Below, one piece after another: positions 15,422 through 24,909 of a stretch of 30,263 nt of DNA. The position numbers and the translations under genes are program-made. Source of the stretch: JAGTVG01 sp964389805 (GTDB lineage: Bacteria; Bacteroidota; Bacteroidia; Cytophagales; Cyclobacteriaceae). The stretch is from the NCBI GenBank assembly GCA_964389805.1, contig CAYMFU010000207.1:1-30263 (forward strand), read 5' to 3'. Below the pieces are notes generated by a model. That model did no database searches, had not been told where the DNA came from, and saw nothing but the letters and a program-made list of their open reading frames with translations. Numbering within the stretch: position 1 is the stretch's first letter; every line of letters starts with the position of its first letter.

Positions 15422-18400
15422 ATGAAATCTGTTCTATTCAACATATTTCTGACAACGATTATCATGACCATTTCCCTTAATGGGATGACACAAAAAAGGT
15501 TTTACGCTCCAGGTAATGAAAATTGGCCGAAACAGATACCTGAAGATCCTGAGGAATTGCTACACAGTATCTACCTCATTGGAGACATCAAATATCCCGG
15601 TCCGGAAAACGATAACCTCAAACTGTTGAAGAATCATATCTCCAAGACGGGAGAAAGGAGTACCGTTGTTGTTTTAGGTGATATTCTTTATCCGCTTGGA
15701 CTGCGTGATTCTACGGATACACATTTCGAGGAGGATGTACAAAAACTGACCTATATCCTGAAAACTTTTGACAATTACCAGGGTAAGATCGTATTCATAC
15801 CGGGAAACCACGATTGGGCAAAAGGTCGCAGGGAAGGATGGGAATCGGTTCAAAATGAAGAACGCTTCATCGAACAGCACCTGAACCGAGGTAATATATA
15901 TTTACCTGATGGAGGATGTCCGGGCCCTGTTGAGGTTCCTCTTTCCGATGATATTACATTGATCATCTTCGACACCCAATGGTATTTTCATAAAAATGAT
16001 AAACCAGGCGTTGATAGTGACTGTGATTTTACAAGCTCAGCGGATCTTGTTATACAAGTGGAAGACGCCATCAAAAGAAACGCAGACAAGAAAATCATCC
16101 TGGCCTCACATCATCCCATTTTCAGTGTTGGTAAACATGGAGGTCATTTCCCAACCTCCTATTTACTTTTTCCATTATTAGATGTCAAGAAATGGATGTA
16201 TTTCCCTTTACCTGGATTTCTATATACAGGTTACAGAAAATATCTTGGTAACATTCAGGATCTCGCCCATCCAGAATATAAACTATTGAAAGAGGCTATT
16301 CTGAATACTGTACGGGATCATCCAAATTTGATCTATGCGGCAGGACATGAACATAATTTGCAATATTTTAATGCCGATAGTCTGCATCACATAGTAAGTG
16401 GTGGTGGTGGTGAAGGGACTTATATTGCCAGAAAGAAGAAAAAAACTGATTATGCTTATCAAAACAAAGGTTTTTCAAAATTATCATTTTTTGCCAATGG
16501 AAATGTATGGATTGAATTTATCAGTCCGGACAGTTCCTACACGGGTGAAATATCTTTTGTGAAAAAATTATTCAACAAGCCTGTTTTTGACCCCGAAAAA
16601 AAGAAAGAACGATTAGACAGGTTCGATTTCTCTGATAGCTTAATTCAGGTTAAACTTACTGATTTATATGATAAGGGTAATTTTCATACATTTTTCATGG
16701 GTGATAATTACCGGGATGTATGGAATGCAACTGTTGAATTTCAAGTATTCGATATAGACACAGAGAAAGGTGGACTTTCTATCATAAAGAGAGGTGGCGG
16801 TATGCAAACCAGGTCTTTAAGACTGGAGGATAAAGATGGCCGGCAATATGTTTTGAGGTCGGTAAACAAATATGTAGAGAAAGCCCTGGCAAGCAATATG
16901 CGTAATACATTTGCCGTCGACATCCTTCAGGATGGTATATCAGCCTCCCACCCATTTTCTTCTCTCACTGTTCCGGAATTAGCGGATGCCGCAGGCGTCA
17001 TGCATACTAATCCAAGAGTGGTTTGGGTTCCTGATGATCCCCGTTTCGGTGTATACCGTAAGGAAATGGCCAATTGTATCTGCTTGTTTGAAGAAAGACC
17101 AGCAGACAACAGGGACGACGTTGAAAGCTTCGGCAGGTCAGAAAAGATTGTGAATACCGGAGAGGTCATTGAAAAGACCCAGGATAAACAGGACCATCAG
17201 GTTGACCAGATGTCTGTTGTACGTGCCAGGATATTTGACGTACTGATTAACGATTGGGATCGACATGATGACCAGTGGAGATGGGCGAGCTTCAAAAAAG
17301 ATGATAAAACCATCTACCGGCCGATCCCCCGTGACCGCGACCAAGTGTATTTTGTCAATGAAGGGGTAGCTATGAGGCTGGCCTCACAGATCTATCCACT
17401 AAGGAAATTCCAGGGTTTTGATTACGAAATAAAAGATATAAACGGCCTGACATTTAATGCGCGTTATTTCGACCGATCCTTTATGACCGAACCCGACTTT
17501 TCAGATTGGATGTCAATTACAAAAGACCTTCAATCCGGCATTTCTGATGAAATAATCCATGATGCGATAACTTCCCTGCCTGGGAATATCTACGATCTGT
17601 CGGGTCAGGAGATCGAAAATAAATTAAAAGCGAGAAGAGACGGGCTTCAGGTCTACGCTGGGGACTTCTATCGCTTTCTTTCTAAAAATGTAGACGTGGT
17701 TGGGACAGATGACCGTGAATTCTTTGATGTAACCCGATTCGAAAATGGTGATACAAAAGTCACAGTATATGAAATGAGTGACAAAAAAGGAAAGGTCAAG
17801 GATCAATTTTACACCAGGCAATTCAGGTATGATGAAACAAAAGAAATAAGATTGTATGGATTGAAAGGAAAGGATTCCATCGAAGTAAATGGTTTTGGTA
17901 AAAAAGGCATTAAGGTCAGGGTTATAGGCGGAAAAGGGAAAGACTACATATCTGATCAGTCGAAGGTACGCGGGCCAGGTAAAAATACCCTTGTATATGA
18001 CCGGAAGGATAAAGAGAACGAGATCATTAAAAGCAATGAGACCAGGCTTCAATTATCCAATATTAAATCCGTAAACGAATATGATCGAATGCAGTTTAAA
18101 CATAATACTTTGATGCCTTTATTGCAGGTGGGATACAACATAGATGACGGTATATTTATAGGTGGTGGTGTTAACAGTAAGCGTTATAATTTCAGAGACT
18201 CAACATTTCACAAGTTCACAGGAAACCTGGCTATCCGGACGGCCGCTTTTGCCATCAGTTATAGCGGCTTGTATACGTCTATATCACAAAAATTTGACCT
18301 TCTGGTAGATGCAGATATAAGCTTTCCCCGGAATGTTGATAACTTTTTCGGACTTGGCAATGAAACTGAAAAGCTAACGGATGATAAAAGGTTTTACAGG

Positions 18401-19135
18401 GTCCGATACAGTTATGCCTGGTTAAATCCAAGTTTAAAACAGGTCTTTGGGAAAACGTTTTCTTATTCGTTTGGGGCTTTTTATCAATATTTTCATGTTA
18501 CTGATACAGCAGATAAATTCATAGGAGAAATATATCCTGAATTGATGGACTCCACGGCATATATTCCACATCATTATACAGGTTTGATCCTGCGAGGCAA
18601 GGTGGACACAAGAGACCGGATATTGTTGCCGAGAAGGGGTGTTTTATGGGATACGGACATTATGGGATTCTATAGTATCCGGGAGGATGGAAAAAATTTC
18701 GTTAAATTACGTACGGACTTGCGTTTTTTCCTGAGTTTCCGAAAAGATCCAAGGGTGACCTTCGCTTTCAGATTTGGTGGTGCAGCAAATATTGGTGATT
18801 ATGAATTTTTCCACGCAAATTATCTTGGTCTGCAAACCAACCTTAGAGGATATAGAAGCAATCGGTTTGCAGGGGATTATTCCTTTTATCAAAACACGGA
18901 AATTCGGTTTAAATTATTAGATATAAGGAGTCATGTGTTTAACGGTCAAACTGGGTTCTTCCTGTTTAACGATATTGGCAGGGTGTGGATTAGTGGAGAA
19001 GATTCAAATAAATGGCATGATGGATGGGGTATTGGCGCCTGGCTTACACCATTTGATTTTACAGCCCTGACACTGACCTACAGCAGGTCAACAGAGGACA
19101 GGTTGGTGACATTTGCATTTAGATTTCTGTTCTAA
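15422..19135 (+). CDS. Metallophosphatase / kinase-like / outer-membrane barrel fusion protein
   Basis: A 1,237-residue envelope protein with a signal peptide at about 1-23. Residues about 45-370 form a calcineurin-like metallophosphatase with GD54-55, LGD 85-87, GNHD 128-131, SHH 229-231 and GHEH 308-311. Residues about 420-720 lack a classical fold signature but contain GGGMQTRSLRLE at 458-469, YVLRSVNK at 476-483, DVLINDWDRHDDQW at 606-619 and RPIPRDRDQ at 633-641. In order and spacing these resemble the nucleotide loop, Lys, catalytic Asp and metal Asp of Fam20/CotH-like atypical kinases. The C-terminal about 330 residues are amphipathic strands ending in ...VTFAFRFLF with a terminal Phe, as in BamA/TamA-type surface-antigen barrels. 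The phosphatase and barrel calls are firm; the kinase-like call is inference. Spacing to the preceding propeller gene is 7 bases. Confidence 0.85.
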   Translation: MKSVLFNIFLTTIIMTISLNGMTQKRFYAPGNENWPKQIPEDPEELLHSIYLIGDIKYPGPENDNLKLLKNHISKTGERSTVVVLGDILYPLGLRDSTDTHFEEDVQKLTYILKTFDNYQGKIVFIPGNHDWAKGRREGWESVQNEERFIEQHLNRGNIYLPDGGCPGPVEVPLSDDITLIIFDTQWYFHKNDKPGVDSDCDFTSSADLVIQVEDAIKRNADKKIILASHHPIFSVGKHGGHFPTSYLLFPLLDVKKWMYFPLPGFLYTGYRKYLGNIQDLAHPEYKLLKEAILNTVRDHPNLIYAAGHEHNLQYFNADSLHHIVSGGGGEGTYIARKKKKTDYAYQNKGFSKLSFFANGNVWIEFISPDSSYTGEISFVKKLFNKPVFDPEKKKERLDRFDFSDSLIQVKLTDLYDKGNFHTFFMGDNYRDVWNATVEFQVFDIDTEKGGLSIIKRGGGMQTRSLRLEDKDGRQYVLRSVNKYVEKALASNMRNTFAVDILQDGISASHPFSSLTVPELADAAGVMHTNPRVVWVPDDPRFGVYRKEMANCICLFEERPADNRDDVESFGRSEKIVNTGEVIEKTQDKQDHQVDQMSVVRARIFDVLINDWDRHDDQWRWASFKKDDKTIYRPIPRDRDQVYFVNEGVAMRLASQIYPLRKFQGFDYEIKDINGLTFNARYFDRSFMTEPDFSDWMSITKDLQSGISDEIIHDAITSLPGNIYDLSGQEIENKLKARRDGLQVYAGDFYRFLSKNVDVVGTDDREFFDVTRFENGDTKVTVYEMSDKKGKVKDQFYTRQFRYDETKEIRLYGLKGKDSIEVNGFGKKGIKVRVIGGKGKDYISDQSKVRGPGKNTLVYDRKDKENEIIKSNETRLQLSNIKSVNEYDRMQFKHNTLMPLLQVGYNIDDGIFIGGGVNSKRYNFRDSTFHKFTGNLAIRTAAFAISYSGLYTSISQKFDLLVDADISFPRNVDNFFGLGNETEKLTDDKRFYRVRYSYAWLNPSLKQVFGKTFSYSFGAFYQYFHVTDTADKFIGEIYPELMDSTAYIPHHYTGLILRGKVDTRDRILLPRRGVLWDTDIMGFYSIREDGKNFVKLRTDLRFFLSFRKDPRVTFAFRFGGAANIGDYEFFHANYLGLQTNLRGYRSNRFAGDYSFYQNTEIRFKLLDIRSHVFNGQTGFFLFNDIGRVWISGEDSNKWHDGWGIGAWLTPFDFTALTLTYSRSTEDRLVTFAFRFLF

Positions 19136-19183
19136 TTAATATAAGACCATGAATAATAAGAAAATTCGGGACAACTTTAAATT

Positions 19184-20368
19184 ATGAAGCAGATAAACGC
19201 CGATTTAGTGGGTGAGGTTGAAGACTACGTTACAATTTTATTGAAAGATAAGCTGACAGATAGTTACTCCTTTCATAATGTTGAGCATGCAAGGTACGTA
19301 GTTGATAATGCTGAATATATAGGAAAAAAGTGCAATTTAAATGATGAAGAACAAAATATCTTAAAAGTCAGTGCCTGGCTCCATGATACGGGGTATATAA
19401 TTAACTCAGAGAATCACGAAGAGGAAAGCGCACAAATCGCCTCCGAATTCTTAGATGCCAGAGGATTGGATCCTGCTTTAGTCAGGCGGATAACGGATAC
19501 AATCAAGACCACCTGTATTCCTCAGAAACCATTTGACAATATTTCAATGGTTCTTTGCGATGCTGATCTGAGTCATCTGGCAGAACCGGATTATTTTGAC
19601 CGAGTAGAAAGCCTGAGGGCAGAATTTGCAAACCTGAGAGGGAAAAAGCTTGGAAAGAGAAAGTTTTATAAAATGTCGGTTAAATTTTTCAAGCATCATA
19701 AATATTATACTGATTTTGCACAAAATGAACTCCAACCGATTAAAGAAAAGAATTTAGAATCACTACGAAAGAAAATCACGATTATGGAAGAAAAGAAAAA
19801 TAAGAAAGGGATTCCTGCGGAATCTCAAAAAACAAAGGCCAAAGGATATTCCCGGGGTGTTGAATCAATGTTCAGATTGACAGCCCGAAATCAGATCAAC
19901 CTCAGCTCAATTGCTGATAATAAGTCAAACATTTTAATATCAGTAAATGCCATTATGATGTCCATAACAATGTCTGTATTGGTAACACGATTTGAGGAGG
20001 TACCCAATATTATATTGCCCACTTTAATCCTCCTGGTATCTTGCCTGATAACGATCATATTTGCGATCCTGTCAACCCGTCCACAAATATCTGGCGGAAC
20101 TTTTAATACGGAAGACATTAAAAAGAACAAGGTGAACTTGCTGTTTTTTGGCAATTTCTATAATATGAAGCTCGACGACTATGAATGGGCGATAGAAGAG
20201 CTTATGGAAAATGATAAGAATTTATATAAGACGATGATCAAGGATCAGTTTTCACTTGGGGAAGTGCTGGCTAAGAAATACAAATTGCTACGCAAAGCAT
20301 ATAATGTATTTATGGTTGGCATAATCATCTCAGTCATTGCTTTCGTTCTGGCTTTCATAAACATTTAA
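19184..20368 (+). CDS. HD phosphohydrolase domain fused to Pycsar effector domain (PycTM)
   Basis: 394 residues in two parts. The N-terminal part, about 1-200, is an HD-superfamily metal-dependent phosphohydrolase: SFHNVEH at 29-35, the HD pair WLHDTGY at 65-71 (His67, Asp68) and LCDADLSHL at 124-132, all expected metal ligands. A charged linker at about 200-225 leads to the PycTM region (PF18967, earlier DUF5706), recognised by ARNQINLSSIADNKSNILIS at 234-253. Hydrophobic helices lie at about 249-268, 277-297 and 373-393. In Pycsar antiphage systems a PycTM protein is activated by cCMP or cUMP from a partner cyclase and damages the membrane. Here no cyclase is adjacent; the nearest intact one is at 27240. 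The HD domain may degrade the signal. Start at the ATG 19184; 48 bases after the fusion gene's stop. Confidence 0.85.
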   Translation: MKQINADLVGEVEDYVTILLKDKLTDSYSFHNVEHARYVVDNAEYIGKKCNLNDEEQNILKVSAWLHDTGYIINSENHEEESAQIASEFLDARGLDPALVRRITDTIKTTCIPQKPFDNISMVLCDADLSHLAEPDYFDRVESLRAEFANLRGKKLGKRKFYKMSVKFFKHHKYYTDFAQNELQPIKEKNLESLRKKITIMEEKKNKKGIPAESQKTKAKGYSRGVESMFRLTARNQINLSSIADNKSNILISVNAIMMSITMSVLVTRFEEVPNIILPTLILLVSCLITIIFAILSTRPQISGGTFNTEDIKKNKVNLLFFGNFYNMKLDDYEWAIEELMENDKNLYKTMIKDQFSLGEVLAKKYKLLRKAYNVFMVGIIISVIAFVLAFINI

Positions 20369-20440
20369 AGAACATTCATTACTAATTATTTAAACAATGC
20401 GCACCGATTGGCTGACAGCTGATCGATAGAAGTAATTTAA

Positions 20441-21547
20441 ATGAAACAGATCGTTTTTATCATCATTCTCCTCGGATTTTTTGGAATACTCATAGGAGCT
20501 AACATTTATCTTCCATATCGCATAGGATGGTATTTTAATATTGAAAGCAGGTGGATCTTGAACATCCTTTCCACAGGCATAACTCTCTTCATGATTGCAG
20601 GCATCATAACTACAAGCAATGCTATGAGCAATATTGGAAGTCTGATCTATCGAACAGCAGCGATCACCTTAGGAATGATGCTTTACCTGCTCATTTCTGT
20701 TTTGTTAGTAGATCTTTTAAGGATATTTACTAATTGGACTCCTCAAATATATGGCTTAATTTCCCTATCGATTTCCATTTTAATATCTCTATATGGGATA
20801 TGGAATTCAACTAATCTGAAAACCTCACAGGTTGATATACCTATTCCCGGACTAATAAAGGGTATCAGGGCAATCCACCTATCTGATATACATATTGGAC
20901 ATTTCAGGGGAAAAGCCTTTCTTCAAAAAATCGTAGATCAAACCAACAAACTAAAGCCGGATGTTGTTTTCCTGACAGGTGACCTGTTTGATGGTCGAAT
21001 CAGATTAAAAGAAGAAAGTATACAGCCATTGAAGCAAATAGAGGTGCCGGTGTACTTTGTTGAAGGGAATCATGATATCTATACCGGGGTTAATAAGATC
21101 AAGTCATTACTAAGAAAAAACGGCATAAAAGTGCTTGAAAATGAAGTGGTCAAATGGGATGATTTACAGATTATTGGATTAAATCATATGGTAGCAGACC
21201 ATAATACTGTAAACATGCATGCCTCAAATGATGGCCCCACCATAAAAAAAGTACTGGATAATCTACCTATTGTTAAAGAGGAGCCAAGTATTCTGTTGCA
21301 CCACAGTCCGGATGGGATCCAATATGCAAGTGATAAGGGTGTTGATTTATATTTATCGGGGCATACCCATGCTGGCCAACTATTCCCTATAAATTACATT
21401 TCTGAGTTGCTTTTTCCCTATAACCGGGGGCTTCATAGTTACAACGGAACCAAAATCTTTGTTTCTGAAGGTGCAGGGACCTTCGGGCCACCTATGCGGG
21501 TAGCTACAAAAAGTGAAATCACTATTGTTAAACTAATGCCAAACTGA
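20441..21547 (+). CDS. Membrane-anchored metallophosphoesterase (YkuE/YaeI-like)
   Basis: Calcineurin-like phosphoesterase of 368 residues with an N-terminal membrane region: hydrophobic helices at about 3-22, 38-57, 72-94 and 103-119. The catalytic domain, about 140-365, shows all metal motifs: DIH at 149-151, GDLFDG from 180, GNHD at 209-212, LLHHSP at 285-290 and GHTHAGQLFP at 307-316. The AGQ after GHTH is typical of the YkuE/YaeI branch, some of which act on UDP-sugar or lipid pyrophosphates; the substrate here is not determinable. The catalytic domain probably faces the cytoplasm or periplasm next to the membrane. The ATG at 20441 precedes TM1 directly. It follows the HD-PycTM gene by 72 bases on the same strand. 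Confidence 0.9.
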   Translation: MKQIVFIIILLGFFGILIGANIYLPYRIGWYFNIESRWILNILSTGITLFMIAGIITTSNAMSNIGSLIYRTAAITLGMMLYLLISVLLVDLLRIFTNWTPQIYGLISLSISILISLYGIWNSTNLKTSQVDIPIPGLIKGIRAIHLSDIHIGHFRGKAFLQKIVDQTNKLKPDVVFLTGDLFDGRIRLKEESIQPLKQIEVPVYFVEGNHDIYTGVNKIKSLLRKNGIKVLENEVVKWDDLQIIGLNHMVADHNTVNMHASNDGPTIKKVLDNLPIVKEEPSILLHHSPDGIQYASDKGVDLYLSGHTHAGQLFPINYISELLFPYNRGLHSYNGTKIFVSEGAGTFGPPMRVATKSEITIVKLMPN

Positions 21548-21619
21548 AACTGAAAACTTCTTCCAGGGAATGATAAACAAATAAATATTGGATATCTTTT
21601 CTGCTTAAATTGAGAAAAT

Positions 21620-21976
21620 ATGAAATCAAAATGGACACTCTTTGCTGGCATTCTCTTGTTAACACTTGGTATAATACTCAGAAAGACAACTGAACTTGGT
21701 CTTGAAGGCTTAATACTAATCATTGTTGGGGTGGCATTCAAAACCTATTATATTATCAGCAAGGCCCAAAGTGGTGAATATAAACCGGGATATGAATTGA
21801 TATTTCTATTTGTGGGATTGGCCATGTTTTTGTCCGGACTTTACATTAGATCACAAGAACCTCCTTTTAGCCCGACTTTGTTGATCATCCCAGGCATTTT
21901 ATTAAAAGTGTTGTTTATCGTATTATTTATAATCAAAATACGAAAAACCAGGAAACTATTGGAAGGTATTGCCTAG
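21620..21976 (+). CDS. Small four-helix membrane protein, unknown
   Basis: I recognise no family. 118 residues with four predicted transmembrane helices at about 5-20, 28-46, 60-76 and 86-107, and a basic C-terminus (KIRKTRKLLEG). Short loops; the loop between helices 2 and 3 is SKAQSGEYKPG. No catalytic motif. It lies 72 bases after the metallophosphoesterase on the same strand. The ATG at 21620 is the first in frame and directly precedes helix 1. Coding status is supported by the coherent hydrophobicity pattern and by lack of any competing gene. Confidence 0.75.
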   Translation: MKSKWTLFAGILLLTLGIILRKTTELGLEGLILIIVGVAFKTYYIISKAQSGEYKPGYELIFLFVGLAMFLSGLYIRSQEPPFSPTLLIIPGILLKVLFIVLFIIKIRKTRKLLEGIA

Positions 21977-22104
21977 AAATAGATTAGATAGATCCAGATA
22001 GAGCTAAATAAAGTAAACCAAGTCCAGGGTTTAATGTTATTAATAGGTAGCCAAATATTGTGACCTACAGTATTGATCAATTTGAAACATCAAAAAACGG
22101 AAAA

Positions 22105-23031
22105 ATGAGTAAAGCAAAATGGAAAGTTGAAAATATACCTGATCTCACAGGTAAAGTAATTGTAGTAACCGGAGGTAATAGTGGTCTTGGATATGAATCC
22201 GTTAAGGCTTTTGCTGAAAAGGGTGCCGAAGTGGTATTGGCAAGCCGTTCTACAGAGAAAGCTGAAACTGCTAAAGCACAGATCATGAAAGGCAATCCTT
22301 CGGGGAAGATCCAGGTAATGAACCTGGATCTTATGGACTTTTCTTCAATCAAAGAATTTGCCCAAGAGTTTAGAGGAAAATATGATCAAGTGAATGTTCT
22401 GCTTAATAATGCAGGGATAATGACGACACCCTATTTTCTGACAAATGATGGGTTGGAAGCACAGAATGGAACCAATCATTTCGGACATTATGCATTGACC
22501 GGCCATCTGCTGGACCTGATTATTAAAACTCCAGGATCAAGGGTGGTTAATGTGAGCAGCAATGGGCATAAGTATGGAAAAATGGATTTTGATAATCTTC
22601 TCTTCGAAAATGGGAAAGATTATACCCCCATGAAATCATATGCCCGCTCCAAATTGTCCAATCTTTTATTCACCTATGAGCTGCAGCGCAATTTCGAGTC
22701 CGCAAATACAGATAGTATCGCTGTTGCAGCGCATCCCGGAGCTTCCAGAACCAATTTGGGACGGTTTCTTGAAAATAAATGGTGGTTTAAGCCGCTTTTT
22801 GCATTGATGGTTCCCTTCACACAGGATCAGGCACAGGGTGCCCTACCCCAGATCAGGGCCTCTGTTGATCCCGAAGTTGCAGGGGGAGAATATTACGGAC
22901 CAAGTGGATTCGGGGAAATGAAAGGAGATCCTGTCCTTGTAAAGTCCAATAAAGCCTCACACGACAACGGAGATGCTAAAAAACTGTGGGAGGCATCTGA
23001 AAAACTGACCGGAATAACTTACGAATTCTAG
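22105..23031 (+). CDS. Short-chain dehydrogenase/reductase (retinol dehydrogenase-like)
   Basis: SDR-family NAD(P)-dependent oxidoreductase of 308 residues. Cofactor loop TGGNSGLG at 22-29, NNAG at 101-104, the catalytic Ser in NVSSNG at 149-154 and YARSK at 179-183 (Tyr179, Lys183) form a complete active site. An Asn in GTNHFGHY at 122-129 fits the classical tetrad. The N-terminal WKVENIPDLTGK segment places it in the subgroup annotated as oxidoreductase or retinol dehydrogenase-like; physiological substrate unknown. I chose the ATG at 22105. A GTG at 22060 would add 15 residues with no family counterpart. The 128-base gap before it contains no gene. Confidence 0.92.
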   Translation: MSKAKWKVENIPDLTGKVIVVTGGNSGLGYESVKAFAEKGAEVVLASRSTEKAETAKAQIMKGNPSGKIQVMNLDLMDFSSIKEFAQEFRGKYDQVNVLLNNAGIMTTPYFLTNDGLEAQNGTNHFGHYALTGHLLDLIIKTPGSRVVNVSSNGHKYGKMDFDNLLFENGKDYTPMKSYARSKLSNLLFTYELQRNFESANTDSIAVAAHPGASRTNLGRFLENKWWFKPLFALMVPFTQDQAQGALPQIRASVDPEVAGGEYYGPSGFGEMKGDPVLVKSNKASHDNGDAKKLWEASEKLTGITYEF

Positions 23032-23090
23032 AAATTGTATATCAATTGAGTAAATTAAGGACTCTTTATCAGCCCTAAAACTATAAAATT

Positions 23091-24128
23091 ATGTATGTCA
23101 AAAAAACTTTCGGTCTAAAGGGTATTTTATCATTTTCAGGGCACCATATTGTATGGTTAACCATTTGGGCTGCCGGGTATACTGCTGCATATGAATATGC
23201 CAATCTAAAATGGCTTACTATTCCCTGGGTACCCCTGGCAGTGATAGGTACAGCTGTAGCATTTTACGTTGGATTTAAGAACAACAGCGCCTATGACAGG
23301 ATGTGGGAAGCCCGAAAGATCTGGGGCGCGATCGTAAATGACAGCCGGAAATGGGGTACTAACATAAAGGCATATGTTAGTAACCAATTCTTAAAAGATG
23401 ACCTGCCGGTTCATGAACTCCGGAAGGTTCATAAAAAAATAATTTACAGGCATATTGCTTGGCTTTATACCTTAAGAAGCCAATTGCTGATTCCCACCAA
23501 TTGGGAACACATCCGCCAGGGATGGCAGGTAGGCAAGATGAATAAAAGGAGGTTGAGAACTTTTGGAGTAGGCTTGTTTAAAGATGAATATACAGAGGAA
23601 GAACTGACAAAATACCTGCCTCAAGAAGAAGCTGACAGATTGGTAAATTATCAGAATACGGCTACGCAAATCATAGATCAGCAATCTCAGGACTTGAAAG
23701 AATTAAGATCAAAAAACTTGATAGATGATTTCCGGCATATGGAATTACAAAGCATATTGAATGGTTTTTATGATAATCAGGGAAAATGTGAGCGGATCAA
23801 GAAATTTCCCTTACCCCGTCAATATGCTAATTTGAGTTACTTCTTCGTAGCCATATTTATTTTCTTATTGCCTTTGGGAATGATATCGGAATTCGATAAA
23901 ATTGGCCAGTATGGAGCCTGGCTTTCTGTTCCTTTCACCATTATTGTGGGATGGGTATATATCATGATGGAACTGGCAGGTGATTATTCTGAAAATCCAT
24001 TTGAGGGCCTGGGGAATGATATACCCATGTTATCTTTATGCAGAACCATTGAAATTGATCTCAAAGAAATGCTTGGAGAAGAAAATATCCCTCCGGCAAT
24101 ACAGCCAAAGAATGATATTTTAATGTAG
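23091..24128 (+). CDS. Bestrophin family ion channel
   Basis: Bestrophin/UPF0187-type membrane protein of 345 residues, the prokaryotic relative of calcium-activated chloride channels. Bacterial members form pentameric channels, some cation-selective. Hydrophobic helices at about 18-37, 43-62, 240-262 and 268-290 flank a large cytoplasmic helical region. The conserved stretch NNSAYDRMWEARKIWG at about 65-80, the following NDSRKW, and the late SEFDKIGQYG and NPFEG segments identify the family. Selectivity cannot be read from the sequence. The ATG at 23091 is unambiguous. The stop codon at 24126-24128 overlaps the convergent surE end by 9 bases. Confidence 0.93.
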   Translation: MYVKKTFGLKGILSFSGHHIVWLTIWAAGYTAAYEYANLKWLTIPWVPLAVIGTAVAFYVGFKNNSAYDRMWEARKIWGAIVNDSRKWGTNIKAYVSNQFLKDDLPVHELRKVHKKIIYRHIAWLYTLRSQLLIPTNWEHIRQGWQVGKMNKRRLRTFGVGLFKDEYTEEELTKYLPQEEADRLVNYQNTATQIIDQQSQDLKELRSKNLIDDFRHMELQSILNGFYDNQGKCERIKKFPLPRQYANLSYFFVAIFIFLLPLGMISEFDKIGQYGAWLSVPFTIIVGWVYIMMELAGDYSENPFEGLGNDIPMLSLCRTIEIDLKEMLGEENIPPAIQPKNDILM

Positions 24129-24899
24129 ATCTACCTCAATCTTCTCTTTCAATTCATTGATCACCTTATGTGAGGTCATATCGCACTGTGTGGGCACCAC
24201 GGATATGTAATTATTTCTAATGGCCCATACGTCATTATCCTCACCATTATCCAGATAATGGAAATCACCAGCCATCCAGAAGTATTTGCCACCATAAGGG
24301 TCTACCCTTTCGTCAAAAGCTTCCTTCCACCTGGCATGCGCCTGACGGCATACCTTGACTCCCTTTATCTGCCCTGCGTCGTGGGCAGGTATATTAACAT
24401 TAAGTGCAACGCCCAAAGGCAATCCCTTTTCAAGCACCTGCCCTGTAATGGACTCAACTAATTCAAGTGTATGAGAGAAATCAGCATCTGCGGCATAATC
24501 ACATAAAGAAAATCCGATGGCAGGTATATCATCGATCGCCCCCTCCAGAGCTGCTGCCATGGTCCCGGAATAAACGATGCTGATGGAAGTGTTTGTGCCA
24601 TGATTAATTCCACTTACCAGCAGATCAGGCTTACGGTCAGTCAAAATATGGTGTTTAGCAAGTTTTACGCAATCAACAGGTGTTCCGGAACACTGGTAGG
24701 ATTCAATGCCGTTGAATACTTTCGTTTTGTAAAGCCTTAATGTATTACCCACAGTTATGGCGTGTCCCATACCAGATTGGGGGCTATCCGGTGCTACAAC
24801 CAGGACATCCCCAAATTTTTCCATGATATCAACCAATATCCTGATACCTTTAGAATTTATACCATCATCATTAGTGACGAGAATCAGCGGTTTGCTCAT
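24120..24899 (-). CDS. surE: 5'/3'-nucleotidase SurE
   Basis: Metal-dependent survival protein SurE, which dephosphorylates nucleoside 5'- and 3'-monophosphates and, in some species, short polyphosphate. 259 residues. The metal-binding residues are present: Asp11-Asp12 in TNDDG, Ser42 in APDSPQSGMG, and Asn99 in SGINHGTN. YSGTMAAALEG at 110-120 is another family block. Length is typical. Its ATG lies 10 bases after the stop of the upstream secreted-protein gene, so it is the last gene of a ribBA - unknown - surE operon. Its 3' end overlaps the bestrophin 3' end by 9 bases. Confidence 0.96.
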   Translation of the reverse strand: MSKPLILVTNDDGINSKGIRILVDIMEKFGDVLVVAPDSPQSGMGHAITVGNTLRLYKTKVFNGIESYQCSGTPVDCVKLAKHHILTDRKPDLLVSGINHGTNTSISIVYSGTMAAALEGAIDDIPAIGFSLCDYAADADFSHTLELVESITGQVLEKGLPLGVALNVNIPAHDAGQIKGVKVCRQAHARWKEAFDERVDPYGGKYFWMAGDFHYLDNGEDNDVWAIRNNYISVVPTQCDMTSHKVINELKEKIEVDLH

Positions 24900-24909
24900 A
24901 AATCAAAAA

